Below are positions 18,016-26,024 of a stretch of 27,807 nt of DNA, piece by piece; the stretch's first letter is position 1, and every line of letters starts with the position of its first letter. The translations under genes were made by a program, and so were the position numbers. Under the pieces are notes generated by a model. It was not told the origin of the DNA. It searched no databases and worked only from the letters and a program-made list of their open reading frames with translations. Location: the NCBI GenBank assembly GCA_009839635.1, contig VXPJ01000059.1:1-27807 (forward strand), read 5' to 3'. The stretch comes from Pseudomonadota bacterium. Lineage in GTDB: Bacteria; Pseudomonadota; Gammaproteobacteria; UBA4575.

Positions 18016-19014
18016 TCACCGCCCCTGCAAGGACGGCGGCTGCAGTGATTGCTGACACTGAACCAGCATGTTCTCGACAAACAGGCGTTGGTTCATTGAG
18101 GCACTGACGATACGCTTGGAATCGGTAAGTCGATCCAGGCAATCAAACAGTGAATAGAGTATCGCCTGCTGTGCCAAGTTCTGCAGGCTTTCAAGTACAT
18201 CCGGATTTTCAATGGTCTCGGGATGCTCCTTGAAGCGGCAACGAATCAAATCACCGCACCAGGCTTGCAGCCACTCGACGATTCTTTCCGGATCTTCATT
18301 TCTGAGCCTGGATGAAATTCCGGTCACGGTTTCCTTGCCAGTCATCAATGCGTGCAGCTGCTCGTAAAAGGTAGTGCGCATCTTGCCGAGGCCACTGTCA
18401 TGTGACTCCCAAGCGAGTAGCGGTCGTCCACCGCAAGCGCCAAGCAGGTCCTGCCAGGCGGAACTGGCTGCTTTTTCCTGCAGCCAGTGCAGCGCCAGTG
18501 TGGAATCGGGCACACCGAATTTCCAGATCTGGCAGCGGCTTCTGATGGTTGCAGGCAGCCCCTCGGCACGATCACTGACCAAAAAAAGGACTGAACCCGG
18601 AGGCGGCTCCTCAAGTGTCTTCAACAGTGCGTTGGCTGCATTGATGTTCATCCTGTGCGCGCGATTGATGCAAACAACCTTGAACTGGCCCTGTTGGCGG
18701 CTGAGTGCCATGAACCGGTTGATCTCCCGTATGTCATCTACTTTGATCTGTTCAGACCTGTCAGCTTCTTCCATATTGATAAAGCGCACATCCGGATGGG
18801 TACCTGCCTTGATCAGGTGGCAATTATCACAGGCCCCGCACGGATATCCCTGCGGATCCGGGTTCGTGCAGTTCATGCGTCGAACATAGGTCCGGCAAAA
18901 TTCAAGTTTGCCAATTGCAGGCGGACCGGATACAAGAATTGCGTGCGTCAGACGCTCATTGACCAGGTAGTGCAGGTACTGCTGCCATGCGTCTATTAGC
19001 CAAGGATAAACCAC
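18016..19014 (-). CDS. holB: DNA polymerase III delta-prime subunit (clamp loader)
   Basis: This 332-residue AAA+ family protein is part of the clamp-loader complex that places the beta clamp on primed DNA. It has a P-loop-like GPPAIGK at 30-36 and a four-cysteine zinc module at Cys49, Cys59, Cys62 and Cys65 (CTNPDPQGYPCGACDNC). The DnaX-like segment NINAANALLKTLEEPPPGSVLFLV and the sensor-like ATIRSRC follow. The helical C-terminal collar domain fills the rest. The start is GTG at 19014 with GGGGTG upstream, 15 bases after the tmk stop. The order tmk-holB following mltG is the conserved enterobacterial order. The neighbour downstream is sucA rather than the usual tatD or pilZ-like gene. Confidence 0.94.
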   Translation of the reverse strand: MVYPWLIDAWQQYLHYLVNERLTHAILVSGPPAIGKLEFCRTYVRRMNCTNPDPQGYPCGACDNCHLIKAGTHPDVRFINMEEADRSEQIKVDDIREINRFMALSRQQGQFKVVCINRAHRMNINAANALLKTLEEPPPGSVLFLVSDRAEGLPATIRSRCQIWKFGVPDSTLALHWLQEKAASSAWQDLLGACGGRPLLAWESHDSGLGKMRTTFYEQLHALMTGKETVTGISSRLRNEDPERIVEWLQAWCGDLIRCRFKEHPETIENPDVLESLQNLAQQAILYSLFDCLDRLTDSKRIVSASMNQRLFVENMLVQCQQSLQPPSLQGR

Positions 19015-19029
19015 TATTGCACCCCGCGC

Positions 19030-19674
19030 CTACAGAGAGAACCTTGAATCCACGGTTTGCCGGATACGCGATGCGACCTCTTCGATTTCCGGTTCTGTAT
19101 TGATCACGGCAAAACGTTTCGGGTCACGCCCGGCAAGCTTCAGGTAGGCGGCATGCACACGCTCGAAGAAATCCTGTGACTCACGTTCAAAACGATCCTT
19201 TTTGCCGCGGCTGCTCACGCGCTGCATTGCAGTTTCCAGTGCACAGGTCAGCACGATGGTCAGGTCAGGCTGAAAGCCCGGGTGTACCACCGACTCGATT
19301 TCTTTGATGTCTGAATCGGAGATACCGCGCCCACCGCCCTGGTAGGCATAGCTTGCATCCGTAAACCGGTCACACAGAACCCAGGCACCATCGCGCAGTG
19401 CCGGGTAAATGATTTCGGCAAGATGCTGCGCACGGGCCGCAAACATCAGCAGCAGTTCTGTTCTCGCATCAAGCGGCACTTCAGTCTGCTCCAGCAGCAC
19501 GGTCCTGACCTGCTCTCCGGCCCGGGTACCGCCAGGCTCACGCGTGACCAGGACATTGAGACCCCGTGAATGCAGGTATTCCTCCAAGCACTGGATCTGC
19601 GTCGTCTTGCCCGTACCTTCCGTGCCCTCAAAAGTAATGAATTTGCCACGCAATGTTTGACTGATGTCCGCCAT
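19030..19674 (-). CDS. tmk: Thymidylate kinase
   Basis: This 214-residue kinase phosphorylates dTMP to dTDP with ATP. It shows the P-loop ITFEGTEGTGKTTQ (about residues 13-26), the substrate motif TREPGGT (44-50), the DR motif CDRFTDASYAYQGGGRG (101-117), and the lid region SSRGKKDRFE (153-162). Arginine in the lid rather than in the P-loop is the bacterial arrangement. The frame stays open to 19812, inside mltG. ATG 19674 gives the normal family length and follows GAGAGG at about 12 bases. An in-frame ATG at 19713 would overlap mltG and add 13 polar residues. The gene lies 16 bases after mltG and 15 before holB, in one transcription unit. Confidence 0.96.
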   Translation of the reverse strand: MADISQTLRGKFITFEGTEGTGKTTQIQCLEEYLHSRGLNVLVTREPGGTRAGEQVRTVLLEQTEVPLDARTELLLMFAARAQHLAEIIYPALRDGAWVLCDRFTDASYAYQGGGRGISDSDIKEIESVVHPGFQPDLTIVLTCALETAMQRVSSRGKKDRFERESQDFFERVHAAYLKLAGRDPKRFAVINTEPEIEEVASRIRQTVDSRFSL

Positions 19675-19690
19675 GTTCTTGTCTGGCCTC

Positions 19691-20713
19691 TCAGTTTTTG
19701 AGATCTCCACCATAACAGTTCTTGCAGCCCTTGAGCTGGTAACGGATGACCGCCTTGCGATGTTCCGAATAGGTTGAAGAAAAGTGGTGTGTGCCATCTC
19801 GCTTGGCAACAAAAAACATCATTTCACTGTCCGCCGGGTTCAGTGCGGCAGCAATGGAAGCACGGCCTGGAAGTGCAATCGGTGTAGGAGGAAGACCCTT
19901 GTGTAAATAGGTGTTGTAAGGTGTATCCTTTTTCAGGTCCTTGCGCCTGATGTTGCCGTCGTAGGCATCTCCCATCCCGTAAATCACCGTAGGGTCGGCT
20001 TGCAGCCGCATGCCACGTTTCAGGCGGGTGGTGAAAACGGCGGAGATCATGGCGCGCTCGTAATCCACCGTGGTTTCCTTTTCAATGATGGAGGCCAGAG
20101 TCAGGGCTTCTTCCTGGGTGTGGATCGGGAGGTCTGGCTTTTTCTTTGCCCACTCCTCATCCAGTACAGACTGCATGTGCCGCGCCAGATGCTGGAAAAA
20201 CTGCACGTCGGTCACGCCCGGTGAGAAACGATAGGTGTCGGGGAAAAACCACCCCTCGGGATGGCTGCTTTTCAGATTCAGCTTGGTGAGCAATTTTTCC
20301 GGTGAAGGTACGGTCTTGGTGATCTTGCCATTCTTTTGGACGGCTTCCCAGAGCTGCTTGAACGTCGATCCCTCGATCACGGTCACGGCAAACTGCGTAC
20401 CCTCTCCCTGCACCAGCTTATGCAGCAGTTGTCGCGGGCTTAACGTCCTCACAAGCAGGTATTCGCCGGCCTTGATCTCGTGGGCTGCACCGCTGATGCG
20501 TGCGTAGGTATCCCAGCTCCACCGGTTTGAAATAATGCCGACTTCGTGGAGTTGCCGGGTCACTTCCCGAAAGCTTGTACCCGGGACAATCAACAGTTTC
20601 ACCTGTTCAGAATCAACGGACAACGGACGCTCCGCATAGTCTTTGAAATAGGCTGTCAGCACGATCAAGACCAACAAGACAACTGCAATCAGCCCGTACT
20701 GTGAATTCATCAT
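19691..20713 (-). CDS. mltG: Endolytic murein transglycosylase MltG (YceG-like)
   Basis: This 340-residue inner-membrane protein cuts nascent peptidoglycan glycan strands and sets their length. It has one N-terminal membrane anchor (about residues 7-22) and a LysM-like segment (about 37-90). The YceG catalytic domain contains PEGWFFPDTYRF (152-163) and the catalytic-glutamate motif LASIIEKET (206-214), then RLKRGMRLQADPTVIYGMG and YNTYLHKGLPPTPIALPGRASI. The motif YGMG and the LPPTPI loop are family hallmarks. An unusual C-terminal tail, GCKNCYGGDLKN, carries a CxxC pair. It sits seven bases after pabC and upstream of tmk, the standard order. Start ATG 20713, or the adjacent second codon at 20710. 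Confidence 0.95.
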   Translation of the reverse strand: MMNSQYGLIAVVLLVLIVLTAYFKDYAERPLSVDSEQVKLLIVPGTSFREVTRQLHEVGIISNRWSWDTYARISGAAHEIKAGEYLLVRTLSPRQLLHKLVQGEGTQFAVTVIEGSTFKQLWEAVQKNGKITKTVPSPEKLLTKLNLKSSHPEGWFFPDTYRFSPGVTDVQFFQHLARHMQSVLDEEWAKKKPDLPIHTQEEALTLASIIEKETTVDYERAMISAVFTTRLKRGMRLQADPTVIYGMGDAYDGNIRRKDLKKDTPYNTYLHKGLPPTPIALPGRASIAAALNPADSEMMFFVAKRDGTHHFSSTYSEHRKAVIRYQLKGCKNCYGGDLKN

Positions 20714-20720
20714 CCGTCCT

Positions 20721-21530
20721 TCACTGGTTAAACACGGACATCAGCCTTCCGGTCAGCTCAGATCTGGAAAACTGCAGGGAATCGAAGCGTTTCACCGGCC
20801 ATATGCCAATGATACAGTTGCATATGAACATCGCATCCATTTCCGCCGCTTCCCCAAGGCTGACAGCCCGAACCGAGAGTTCGATATTGTGACGCTGGCA
20901 GTAACGGATGATTTGCCCGCGCAATACCCCCGCAACCCCGCACTGGCTGAGGTCCGGGGTGACCAGACCGCCATTGGCTTCAAAAAATACATTGCTTGCA
21001 GTGGCTTCGATGACATGGTCCTGCGCGTCACAAACCAGTCCTTCCTGGAATTCATCTTCCCACTCACTGCGTGCAAGCACCTGCTCAAGGCGGTTCAGAT
21101 GCTTGATTTGCGCAAGCCTGGGCTGATGGGACAGGCGGAACTTGCACAGCGTGATGTCGATACCCCGGTCCTGGTAAGCTTGCGGAAACACCGGCCATGG
21201 AAATTTCTGGACAATCCGGGTCAATGCCTGGTGCACAGGGCGATAACCCCGGTCACCCGTACCCCGTGTGATGATTACCTTGATGATGCATTCCTTGTCG
21301 GCATTGATGGTCCGGGCCACCTCTTTTTTCAAGGTGTCGAGGTCGAGGCCGGTCAGGCCCAGTACCTGGCACCCGGTCTGAAGACGATGCAGGTGATCTT
21401 CCAGGAATCGCACGCTTCCATGGCGCACCGCCATGGTTTCGAACAGGCCGTCTCCATAAAGCAGACCCCGGTCAAGGACAGTGATGTTTTCGCATGCCTG
21501 CCCGTTGACTATGATGGTTGGCGCCTGCAT
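20721..21530 (-). CDS. pabC: Aminodeoxychorismate lyase
   Basis: This 269-residue class IV PLP enzyme releases pyruvate from 4-amino-4-deoxychorismate and gives 4-aminobenzoate for folate. Family features are the N-terminal LDRGLLYGDGLFETM, the arginine in the RFLEDHLHRL segment, the PLP lysine in IKHLNRLEQVLAR (Lys143), and the cofactor-phosphate loop ATASNVFFEANG. The C-terminal EMDAMFICNCIIGIWPV motif is characteristic of PabC. Branched-chain and D-amino-acid aminotransferases share the fold; placement between fabF and mltG supports PabC. ATG 21530 follows AGGGA at eight bases. Confidence 0.94.
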   Translation of the reverse strand: MQAPTIIVNGQACENITVLDRGLLYGDGLFETMAVRHGSVRFLEDHLHRLQTGCQVLGLTGLDLDTLKKEVARTINADKECIIKVIITRGTGDRGYRPVHQALTRIVQKFPWPVFPQAYQDRGIDITLCKFRLSHQPRLAQIKHLNRLEQVLARSEWEDEFQEGLVCDAQDHVIEATASNVFFEANGGLVTPDLSQCGVAGVLRGQIIRYCQRHNIELSVRAVSLGEAAEMDAMFICNCIIGIWPVKRFDSLQFSRSELTGRLMSVFNQ

Positions 21531-21597
21531 TTCAAGATCCCTGACACAGCGTCATTCAAAGTGCAGCCACTTTGCCTGCGCTGTCAGGTTCCAAGTT

Positions 21598-22842
21598 TTA
21601 GACCTTTTTGAAAACTACAGTCGCGTTGGTGCCACCAAAACCAAACGAGTTGGACAGTGCAATGTCCACCTGCTTGTTGCGCGCCTCGTTCGGGACATAG
21701 TCCAGATCGCATTCCGGGTCCGGTGTGTCGTAATTGATCGTGGGAGGCAAGATGCCGTGGTATACCGCCAGGATGCTGAACAAGGCCTCAACGCCGCCGG
21801 CCGCACCCAGCAAGTGCCCGGTCATGGACTTGGTCGAACTGATCGCCAGCTGGCTGGCGTGGTCACCAAATGTGGTCTTGATTGCCTCGGTCTCGGCAAT
21901 ATCCCCTGCCGGGGTCGAGGTGCCATGCGCATTGATATAGTCGACATCCACGGGATTGAGTTCCGCATCGCGCAGCGCATTCTGCATGCATTTCGAAGCC
22001 CCGTGCCCTCCTTTGGCCGGTGAGGTCATGTGGTATGCATCGCTGTTCGTGCCGTATCCAACCAGCTCGCAGTAGATTCTTGCAGAACGTGCCTTGGCAT
22101 GCTCGAATTCTTCCAGCACGAGGACGCCTGCCCCATCGCCCAGTACAAAGCCGTCACGGTCCAGGTCGAATGGGCGGCTGGCCGTTTCCGGATCTTCGTT
22201 GTGAGAAGCACACAGTGCCCTGGCAGCGGCAAACCCTCCGACGCCCAGTGGACAGGTAGCCATCTCGGCTCCTCCGGCAATCATGATGTCCACATCGCCG
22301 TAGGCAATCATTCTGGCAGCATCCCCGATATTGTGCGTGCCGGTGGAACAGGCAGAGACGATCGAAATGTTCGGGCCTCGGTAGCCCCGCATGATCGACA
22401 AATTTCCCGAGACCATGTTAATGATGTTGCTGGGCACGAAAAATGGAGAGATTTTTCTTGGCCCGGACTCCAGGTACGCTTCGTTGCTTTTTTCAATACC
22501 CGGCAACCCGCCTATGCCGCTTCCGATGGCCACCCCGATTCGATCCGCATTCTCTTCTGTCACCTCAAAACCGGAATCCTCTGCTGCCTGGACCCCGGCA
22601 CCAATTCCATAGTGGATAAAGGGGTCCATCTTGCGCTGGTCCTTCTTTGACAGATAGTCATCGGCATTGAAATCCCGGGTTTGTCCCGCGATTTGCACGG
22701 AAAATTCGCTGGCATCAAAACAGTCGATGTTGGAAATCCCGCTGTTGCCAGCGACGATATTTTCCCATGCCTTGGGAGTCGCCGAACCAACGGGGGACAC
22801 GATACCCAACCCGGTCACTGCAACACGTCGCCGAGACACCAT
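21598..22842 (-). CDS. fabF: Beta-ketoacyl-ACP synthase II
   Basis: This 414-residue condensing enzyme elongates acyl-ACP with malonyl-ACP in the cytoplasm and governs chain elongation to C18:1. The nucleophile is Cys165 in [14 protein letters not shown]. The two catalytic histidines are His306 in [11 protein letters not shown] and His343 in [13 protein letters not shown], with Lys338 in the latter loop. The C-terminal glycine-rich [14 protein letters not shown] is present. Length and start ([16 protein letters not shown]) are those of FabF rather than FabB. It lies 65 bases after acpP and 67 before pabC, the conserved order. Confidence 0.97.
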   Translation of the reverse strand: MVSRRRVAVTGLGIVSPVGSATPKAWENIVAGNSGISNIDCFDASEFSVQIAGQTRDFNADDYLSKKDQRKMDPFIHYGIGAGVQAAEDSGFEVTEENADRIGVAIGSGIGGLPGIEKSNEAYLESGPRKISPFFVPSNIINMVSGNLSIMRGYRGPNISIVSACSTGTHNIGDAARMIAYGDVDIMIAGGAEMATCPLGVGGFAAARALCASHNEDPETASRPFDLDRDGFVLGDGAGVLVLEEFEHAKARSARIYCELVGYGTNSDAYHMTSPAKGGHGASKCMQNALRDAELNPVDVDYINAHGTSTPAGDIAETEAIKTTFGDHASQLAISSTKSMTGHLLGAAGGVEALFSILAVYHGILPPTINYDTPDPECDLDYVPNEARNKQVDIALSNSFGFGGTNATVVFKKV

Positions 22843-22907
22843 AGTTTTTATCTCATCCGGTCAGGTGGAGAAAGGGAGGTTTGCCTTGCACAATTGCATG
22901 CAGGCAG

Positions 22908-23141
22908 TTACTGATGCGAGCTGACGTAATCGATGGCCTGTTTCACCGTGGTGATTTTTTCCGCTTCTTCATCGGGGATTTCACATTCAAACTCCTCCTC
23001 CAAAGCCATCACCAGCTCGACCGTATCCAAAGAGTCTGCACCCAAGTCATCCACAAATGATGCGTCATCCGAGACTTCGTCTTCACCCACTCCCAGCTGC
23101 TCTACAATAATTTTCCTAACTCGTTCTTCAAAATTGCTCAT
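22908..23141 (-). CDS. acpP: Acyl carrier protein
   Basis: This 77-residue acidic carrier protein has the 4'-phosphopantetheine attachment serine at Ser37 in the signature [21 protein letters not shown]. It shuttles acyl intermediates of fatty-acid synthesis between the Fab enzymes and also supplies octanoyl groups for lipoate. Its sequence is of the gammaproteobacterial type, beginning [25 protein letters not shown] Shine-Dalgarno lies about nine bases before the ATG. It is preceded by a 206-bp non-coding gap, which suggests its own promoter or leader, as expected for a very abundant protein. Confidence 0.98.
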   Translation of the reverse strand: MSNFEERVRKIIVEQLGVGEDEVSDDASFVDDLGADSLDTVELVMALEEEFECEIPDEEAEKITTVKQAIDYVSSHQ

Positions 23142-23347
23142 AGCGGTTGCTTCCTCTTTGCAAAAGTTGTGCGGCCCGAGTCCGGACCGGGCAATTATTG
23201 TATTGAAAAGAATATCCCTGTGCCATCTTTACCACATCGACAACCATGCCTATTGGTTGTTTGCACCAGACCGAATCCTATAAACCAAACAATAACAATA
23301 TCTTAAATACAATAATTAAATTAAAATAAAGATATCTTTGGTGTGTG
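23142..23347 (-). promoter_or_regulatory. acpP leader and promoter region with hairpin and AT-rich tract
   Basis: This 206-bp gap holds, in the transcribed direction, a 12-bp perfect palindrome AAAGATATCTTT (23328-23339) just after the fabG stop. A roughly 60-bp tract of nearly pure A/T follows (about 23281-23340). A hairpin GCCCG-nine bases-CGGGC (23174-23192) then lies about 30 bases upstream of the acpP ATG. TACAAT-like hexamers are present, but I find no -35/-10 pair that I would trust. The AT-rich tract is consistent with a strong UP-type promoter region, and the hairpin with a 5' leader structure. Confidence 0.4.
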
Positions 23348-24085
23348 TCAGCCCATGTACAGGCCACCATTGACGTGAATCGTCTCACCCGTGATATAGG
23401 CAGCACCTTCAGAAACCAGAAAACACACGGCATGCGCAACATCTTCCGGCGTACCCATGTGTCCTGCAGGAATCTGCCCGATGGCATGCGCTCGCTGCGA
23501 TTCATTGAGTTCTGCGGTCATGTCCGTCTCAATGAATCCCGGAGCGACGACATTCACCGTGATGCCACGCGATGCCACCTCACGCGCAAGGGACTTGGTG
23601 AAGCCGATCACCCCTGCCTTGGAAGCGGTATAGTTGGACTGCCCGGCGTTGCCGGACATGGCTGCAACCGAGGCAATGTTGATGATACGTCCGTGGCGCA
23701 TTTTCATCATACCTCGCAGGCATGCGCGGGTCAGTCGGTACATCGAGGAAAGATTCGTATTGATTACCGTATCCCAGTCCTCATCCTTCATTCGCAAAAG
23801 CAGGCTATCCCGGGTAATCCCGGCATTGTTGACCAGGATACAGGGGGGCGAGTAACTGGCCTTGATTTCCTCAAGCAAGGCATTTACGGAATCTGCCTGC
23901 GTGACATCCAGCTGCATTCCCTTTCCGTTCAGCTTCGCCTGGCTGAGTTCGGCATCGATGCTTTGCGCACCGGCGGTCGTCGTCGCAGTGCCGACCACCT
24001 CCAGCCCTTGTGCAGCCAGAGCATGCAGGATCGCCTTGCCGATTCCCCGACTTGCGCCCGTCACCAGGGCTAGCTGATCATTCAT
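23348..24085 (-). CDS. fabG: 3-oxoacyl-ACP reductase
   Basis: This 245-residue short-chain dehydrogenase reduces 3-oxoacyl-ACP with NADPH. It has the cofactor motif VTGASRGIGKAI, the NNAG strand motif, and the catalytic triad Ser139 (INIASV), Tyr152 and Lys156 (NYTASKAG). The FabG-typical C-terminus is GETIHVNGGLYMG. Its ATG overlaps the fabD stop by four bases (ATGA), so translation is probably coupled. Many short-chain dehydrogenases look alike, but the position between fabD and acpP settles the identity. Confidence 0.97.
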   Translation of the reverse strand: MNDQLALVTGASRGIGKAILHALAAQGLEVVGTATTTAGAQSIDAELSQAKLNGKGMQLDVTQADSVNALLEEIKASYSPPCILVNNAGITRDSLLLRMKDEDWDTVINTNLSSMYRLTRACLRGMMKMRHGRIINIASVAAMSGNAGQSNYTASKAGVIGFTKSLAREVASRGITVNVVAPGFIETDMTAELNESQRAHAIGQIPAGHMGTPEDVAHAVCFLVSEGAAYITGETIHVNGGLYMG

Positions 24086-25041
24086 GCCTGCCCCGCAGAA
24101 GCCAATGCATTCAACTGCTCAAGCGTTTGGTCAAGACTGTTGAGGTCATGGACAGAGCAGCCCGACACACTGCGATCTATGCGCTTGTTGAAACCTGTCA
24201 GCACCCTGCCTGGTCCCAGCTCGACCAGCACTTTCACGCCACATGAAATCATGTGCTGGATCGTTTCCACCCAGCGCACCGGATTGAACAGCTGTCGATA
24301 CAACGCGTCCCTGATTTCAGCTTCGCCGGAATATGAGCAGACATCGACATTCTGAATGACCTCAACTTGTGGGGCATGCATATCAATGTCCTGCAAGTAA
24401 TCACGCAACTGCTCAGCTGCAGGTTTCATCAGGGTGCTGTGCGAGGGCACACTCAAGGGCAGCAGGATACAGCGCTTGGCTCCCGCCTGCTTTGCGGCCT
24501 GCAATGCAGCAGTCACGGCTTTTTGGCTGCCGGCAAGTACGGTTTGTCCCGGTGCATTGAAATTTACTGCTTCGACGATCCCCTCTGTTGAGGTGGACTG
24601 CTCACAGATTTTATTCAAGATCTCGGTTTCAAGACCAAGCACGGCCACCATCGCACCCTGCCCTTCGGGAACTGCCTGCTGCATGACCTGGCCCCGGAAT
24701 TTTGCAAGAGGAAGTGCGGCCTCGAAATTGAATACCTTGGCACAAACCAGGGCTGTATATTCCCCGAAGCTGTGTCCAGCCAGCATGCGCGGCGGGGCGG
24801 AAAAGCATTCGTGGAAGATCGCGTGTACAGCCATGCAGGCACACAGCATGACCGGCTGTGTGTTTTCAGTTCTATTGAGTTCTTCTTCCGGCCCATGCGT
24901 AACCAACTTCCACAAGTCCAGCTGCAGGACATCCGAACCCTGTTCGAAGATTTGCTTGATTTCGGGGTACTCCGTACTCAGGTCCTTCATCATGCCGATC
25001 GACTGTGATCCCTGACCAGGGAAGATGTACGCGAAGTCCAT
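24082..25041 (-). CDS. fabD: Malonyl-CoA:ACP transacylase
   Basis: This 319-residue enzyme loads malonyl groups onto ACP. The N-terminal YIFPGQGSQ forms the oxyanion region, the nucleophile is Ser91 in GHSFGEYTALV, Arg116 (KFRGQVMQ) binds the malonyl carboxylate, and His201 (LSVPSHSTLM) completes the dyad. The C-terminal VELGPGRVLTGFNKRI is typical. The elbow reads GHSFGE, where most bacterial FabD have Leu; this is tolerated in the wider family. It is the first gene of the minus-strand cluster here. fabH, plsX and rpmF do not lie upstream, where infA diverges instead, so the cluster promoter should sit in the 114-bp gap to infA. No strong Shine-Dalgarno is visible. Confidence 0.96.
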   Translation of the reverse strand: MDFAYIFPGQGSQSIGMMKDLSTEYPEIKQIFEQGSDVLQLDLWKLVTHGPEEELNRTENTQPVMLCACMAVHAIFHECFSAPPRMLAGHSFGEYTALVCAKVFNFEAALPLAKFRGQVMQQAVPEGQGAMVAVLGLETEILNKICEQSTSTEGIVEAVNFNAPGQTVLAGSQKAVTAALQAAKQAGAKRCILLPLSVPSHSTLMKPAAEQLRDYLQDIDMHAPQVEVIQNVDVCSYSGEAEIRDALYRQLFNPVRWVETIQHMISCGVKVLVELGPGRVLTGFNKRIDRSVSGCSVHDLNSLDQTLEQLNALASAGQA

Positions 25042-25155
25042 AAGGTTTGTGCTGGGGAGATTGGGTACTCGGATTGTACTAAATTATTTCCAAGCCTTGT
25101 TTTATTTTTTAATTGCATAATAATGGCGTCACCGCTATGACCCTCTGGGAGCAGA
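25042..25155. promoter_or_regulatory. Divergent fabD/infA promoter region
   Basis: This AT-rich 114-bp gap must serve both infA (+) and the large fab cluster (-). For infA, TTGTTT (25097-25102) and AATAAT (25119-25124) are 16 bases apart, a plausible sigma-70 promoter. For fabD a TACAAT hexamer lies at 25073-25078 on the minus strand, 32 bases from the ATG, but no clear -35 accompanies it. The infA Shine-Dalgarno GGGAG is at 25147-25151. Confidence 0.35.
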
Positions 25156-25374
25156 ATGCCAAAAGAAGACCACATCGAGATGGAAGGTACGGTTATTGAA
25201 ACCTTACCGAATACGATGTTTCGCGTTGAACTCGAAAACGGCCACGTAGTCACTGCACACATATCCGGCCGCATGCGAAAACATTACATCAAGATTCTTA
25301 CCGGTGACAAAGTGACTGTGGAAATGACACCCTACGACCTGAGCAAGGGAAGGATCACCTACCGCGGCAAATGA
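25156..25374 (+). CDS. infA: Translation initiation factor IF-1
   Basis: This 72-residue single-domain OB-fold protein binds the ribosomal A site of the 30S subunit during initiation. The sequence is nearly that of the enterobacterial factor, with [41 protein letters not shown] and [19 protein letters not shown], and the usual length of 72. Conservation leaves little doubt. Its placement, divergent from fabD, differs from the enterobacterial neighbourhood beside aat and clpA. GGGAG lies about four bases before the ATG. Confidence 0.98.
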   Translation: MPKEDHIEMEGTVIETLPNTMFRVELENGHVVTAHISGRMRKHYIKILTGDKVTVEMTPYDLSKGRITYRGK

Positions 25375-25427
25375 TTTGCCAAGCGAGCGCAGGACACCCG
25401 TGCCTGCTGCGCCATCCCCATCAAACA

Positions 25428-25446
25428 GCCCCCCTCAGGCAGGGGC
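25428..25446. terminator. Hairpin between convergent infA and the 153-aa gene
   Basis: GCCCCCCT (25428-25435) and AGGGGC (25441-25446) can pair around CAGGC with one or two mismatched bases. On the minus strand it is followed by TGTTTG, so it may terminate the leftward transcript. On the plus strand only ATAAAA follows. It is a weak candidate, lying between the two stop codons. Confidence 0.35.
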
Positions 25447-25470
25447 ATAAAACTTCCGGTGTCCGGCCCT

Positions 25471-25932
25471 TCAGTGCCGGGGGCAGTAGTATTGCCTGAT
25501 GAAGGTCCTCGCGTAGGTGTGTGTCAGCGACTGAAGCAGATCAACATCAAAGGTCTCGTGGGCTTGACGATAAGTATCCTCGTGGCTGACGGGGTCCTTC
25601 GTCGTCGAGACATAGTAATCGTGGATCACCTCTTTGGCCTTGGGAAGCAGTGCTTTGGACACACTCCTGGAGTCTGTCGATTCACTTGTTTCCCGGTGCC
25701 TGTCAATTTCGTGTGACATTTCCTCCACAAGCAATGCATCAATTAGTTCATTTTTGATCGCCATGGTTTCCAGGGCCTCGCTATAGGCCATCACCGCAAG
25801 CGCGTCATTGCTGTCCAGTTCAAGCGGTGCGTGCAATTCAAATGTTTTGCATGCGTGGGAGGAAGGGCTTGCAGATCCCAAACGGGAGTTGTGTCTTGAC
25901 AGCCGTTTCAAAAACAAAGGTAAACCCAGCAT
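25471..25932 (-). CDS. Unrecognised 153-aa protein next to phosphoribulokinase
   Basis: I do not recognise a family. The gene looks real: GAGG lies eight bases before the ATG, and a good promoter stands upstream. The protein has a short basic N-terminus, with no strong signal peptide or membrane segment. A mostly helical middle follows, rich in Glu, Ala, Asp and His (ALAVMAYSEALETMAIKNEL, VEEMSHEIDRHRE). The C-terminal third is rich in Tyr and His (HDYYVSTTKD, HEDTYRQAHETFDVDLLQSL, TYARTFIRQYY) and ends CPRH. Many His and Asp/Glu residues could bind metal, but that is speculation. It follows prk after 92 bp and converges on infA, so any link to carbon fixation is only by neighbourhood. Confidence 0.7.
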   Translation of the reverse strand: MLGLPLFLKRLSRHNSRLGSASPSSHACKTFELHAPLELDSNDALAVMAYSEALETMAIKNELIDALLVEEMSHEIDRHRETSESTDSRSVSKALLPKAKEVIHDYYVSTTKDPVSHEDTYRQAHETFDVDLLQSLTHTYARTFIRQYYCPRH

Positions 25933-25965
25933 AACTAGTACCTCACTTTCCCTAGATGCCCCATG

Positions 25966-25993
25966 TCTATAATGACCACAGCAGCATTGACAA
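25966..25993 (-). promoter_or_regulatory. Sigma-70-like promoter for the 153-aa gene
   Basis: On the minus strand TTGTCA (25988-25993, five of six) and TATAGA (25966-25971, four of six) are separated by 16 bases. Transcription would start near 25959 and leave a leader of about 27 bases containing the GAGG Shine-Dalgarno. This argues that the gene can be expressed separately from prk. Confidence 0.5.
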
Positions 25994-26024
25994 TGTTCCC
26001 CGATCAGAAAACAGCCTTGATTTG

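Noticed and set aside
17918..18142. N-terminal extension of SucA by 75 residues overlapping holB
   Set aside because: The extra residues do not resemble any SucA, they overlap the conserved holB gene, and the TATAAT box lies within them.
24769..24783. FabD active-site elbow GHSFGE as a possible loss of function or a polyketide-type enzyme
   Set aside because: All catalytic residues (Ser91, Arg116, His201) are present and the gene sits in the fab cluster. Phe at this site is a tolerated variant.
25390..25416. Hairpin GCAGG...CCTGC after infA as an intrinsic terminator
   Set aside because: It can pair, but has a bulge and is followed by GCGCCATCCCC with no T run.
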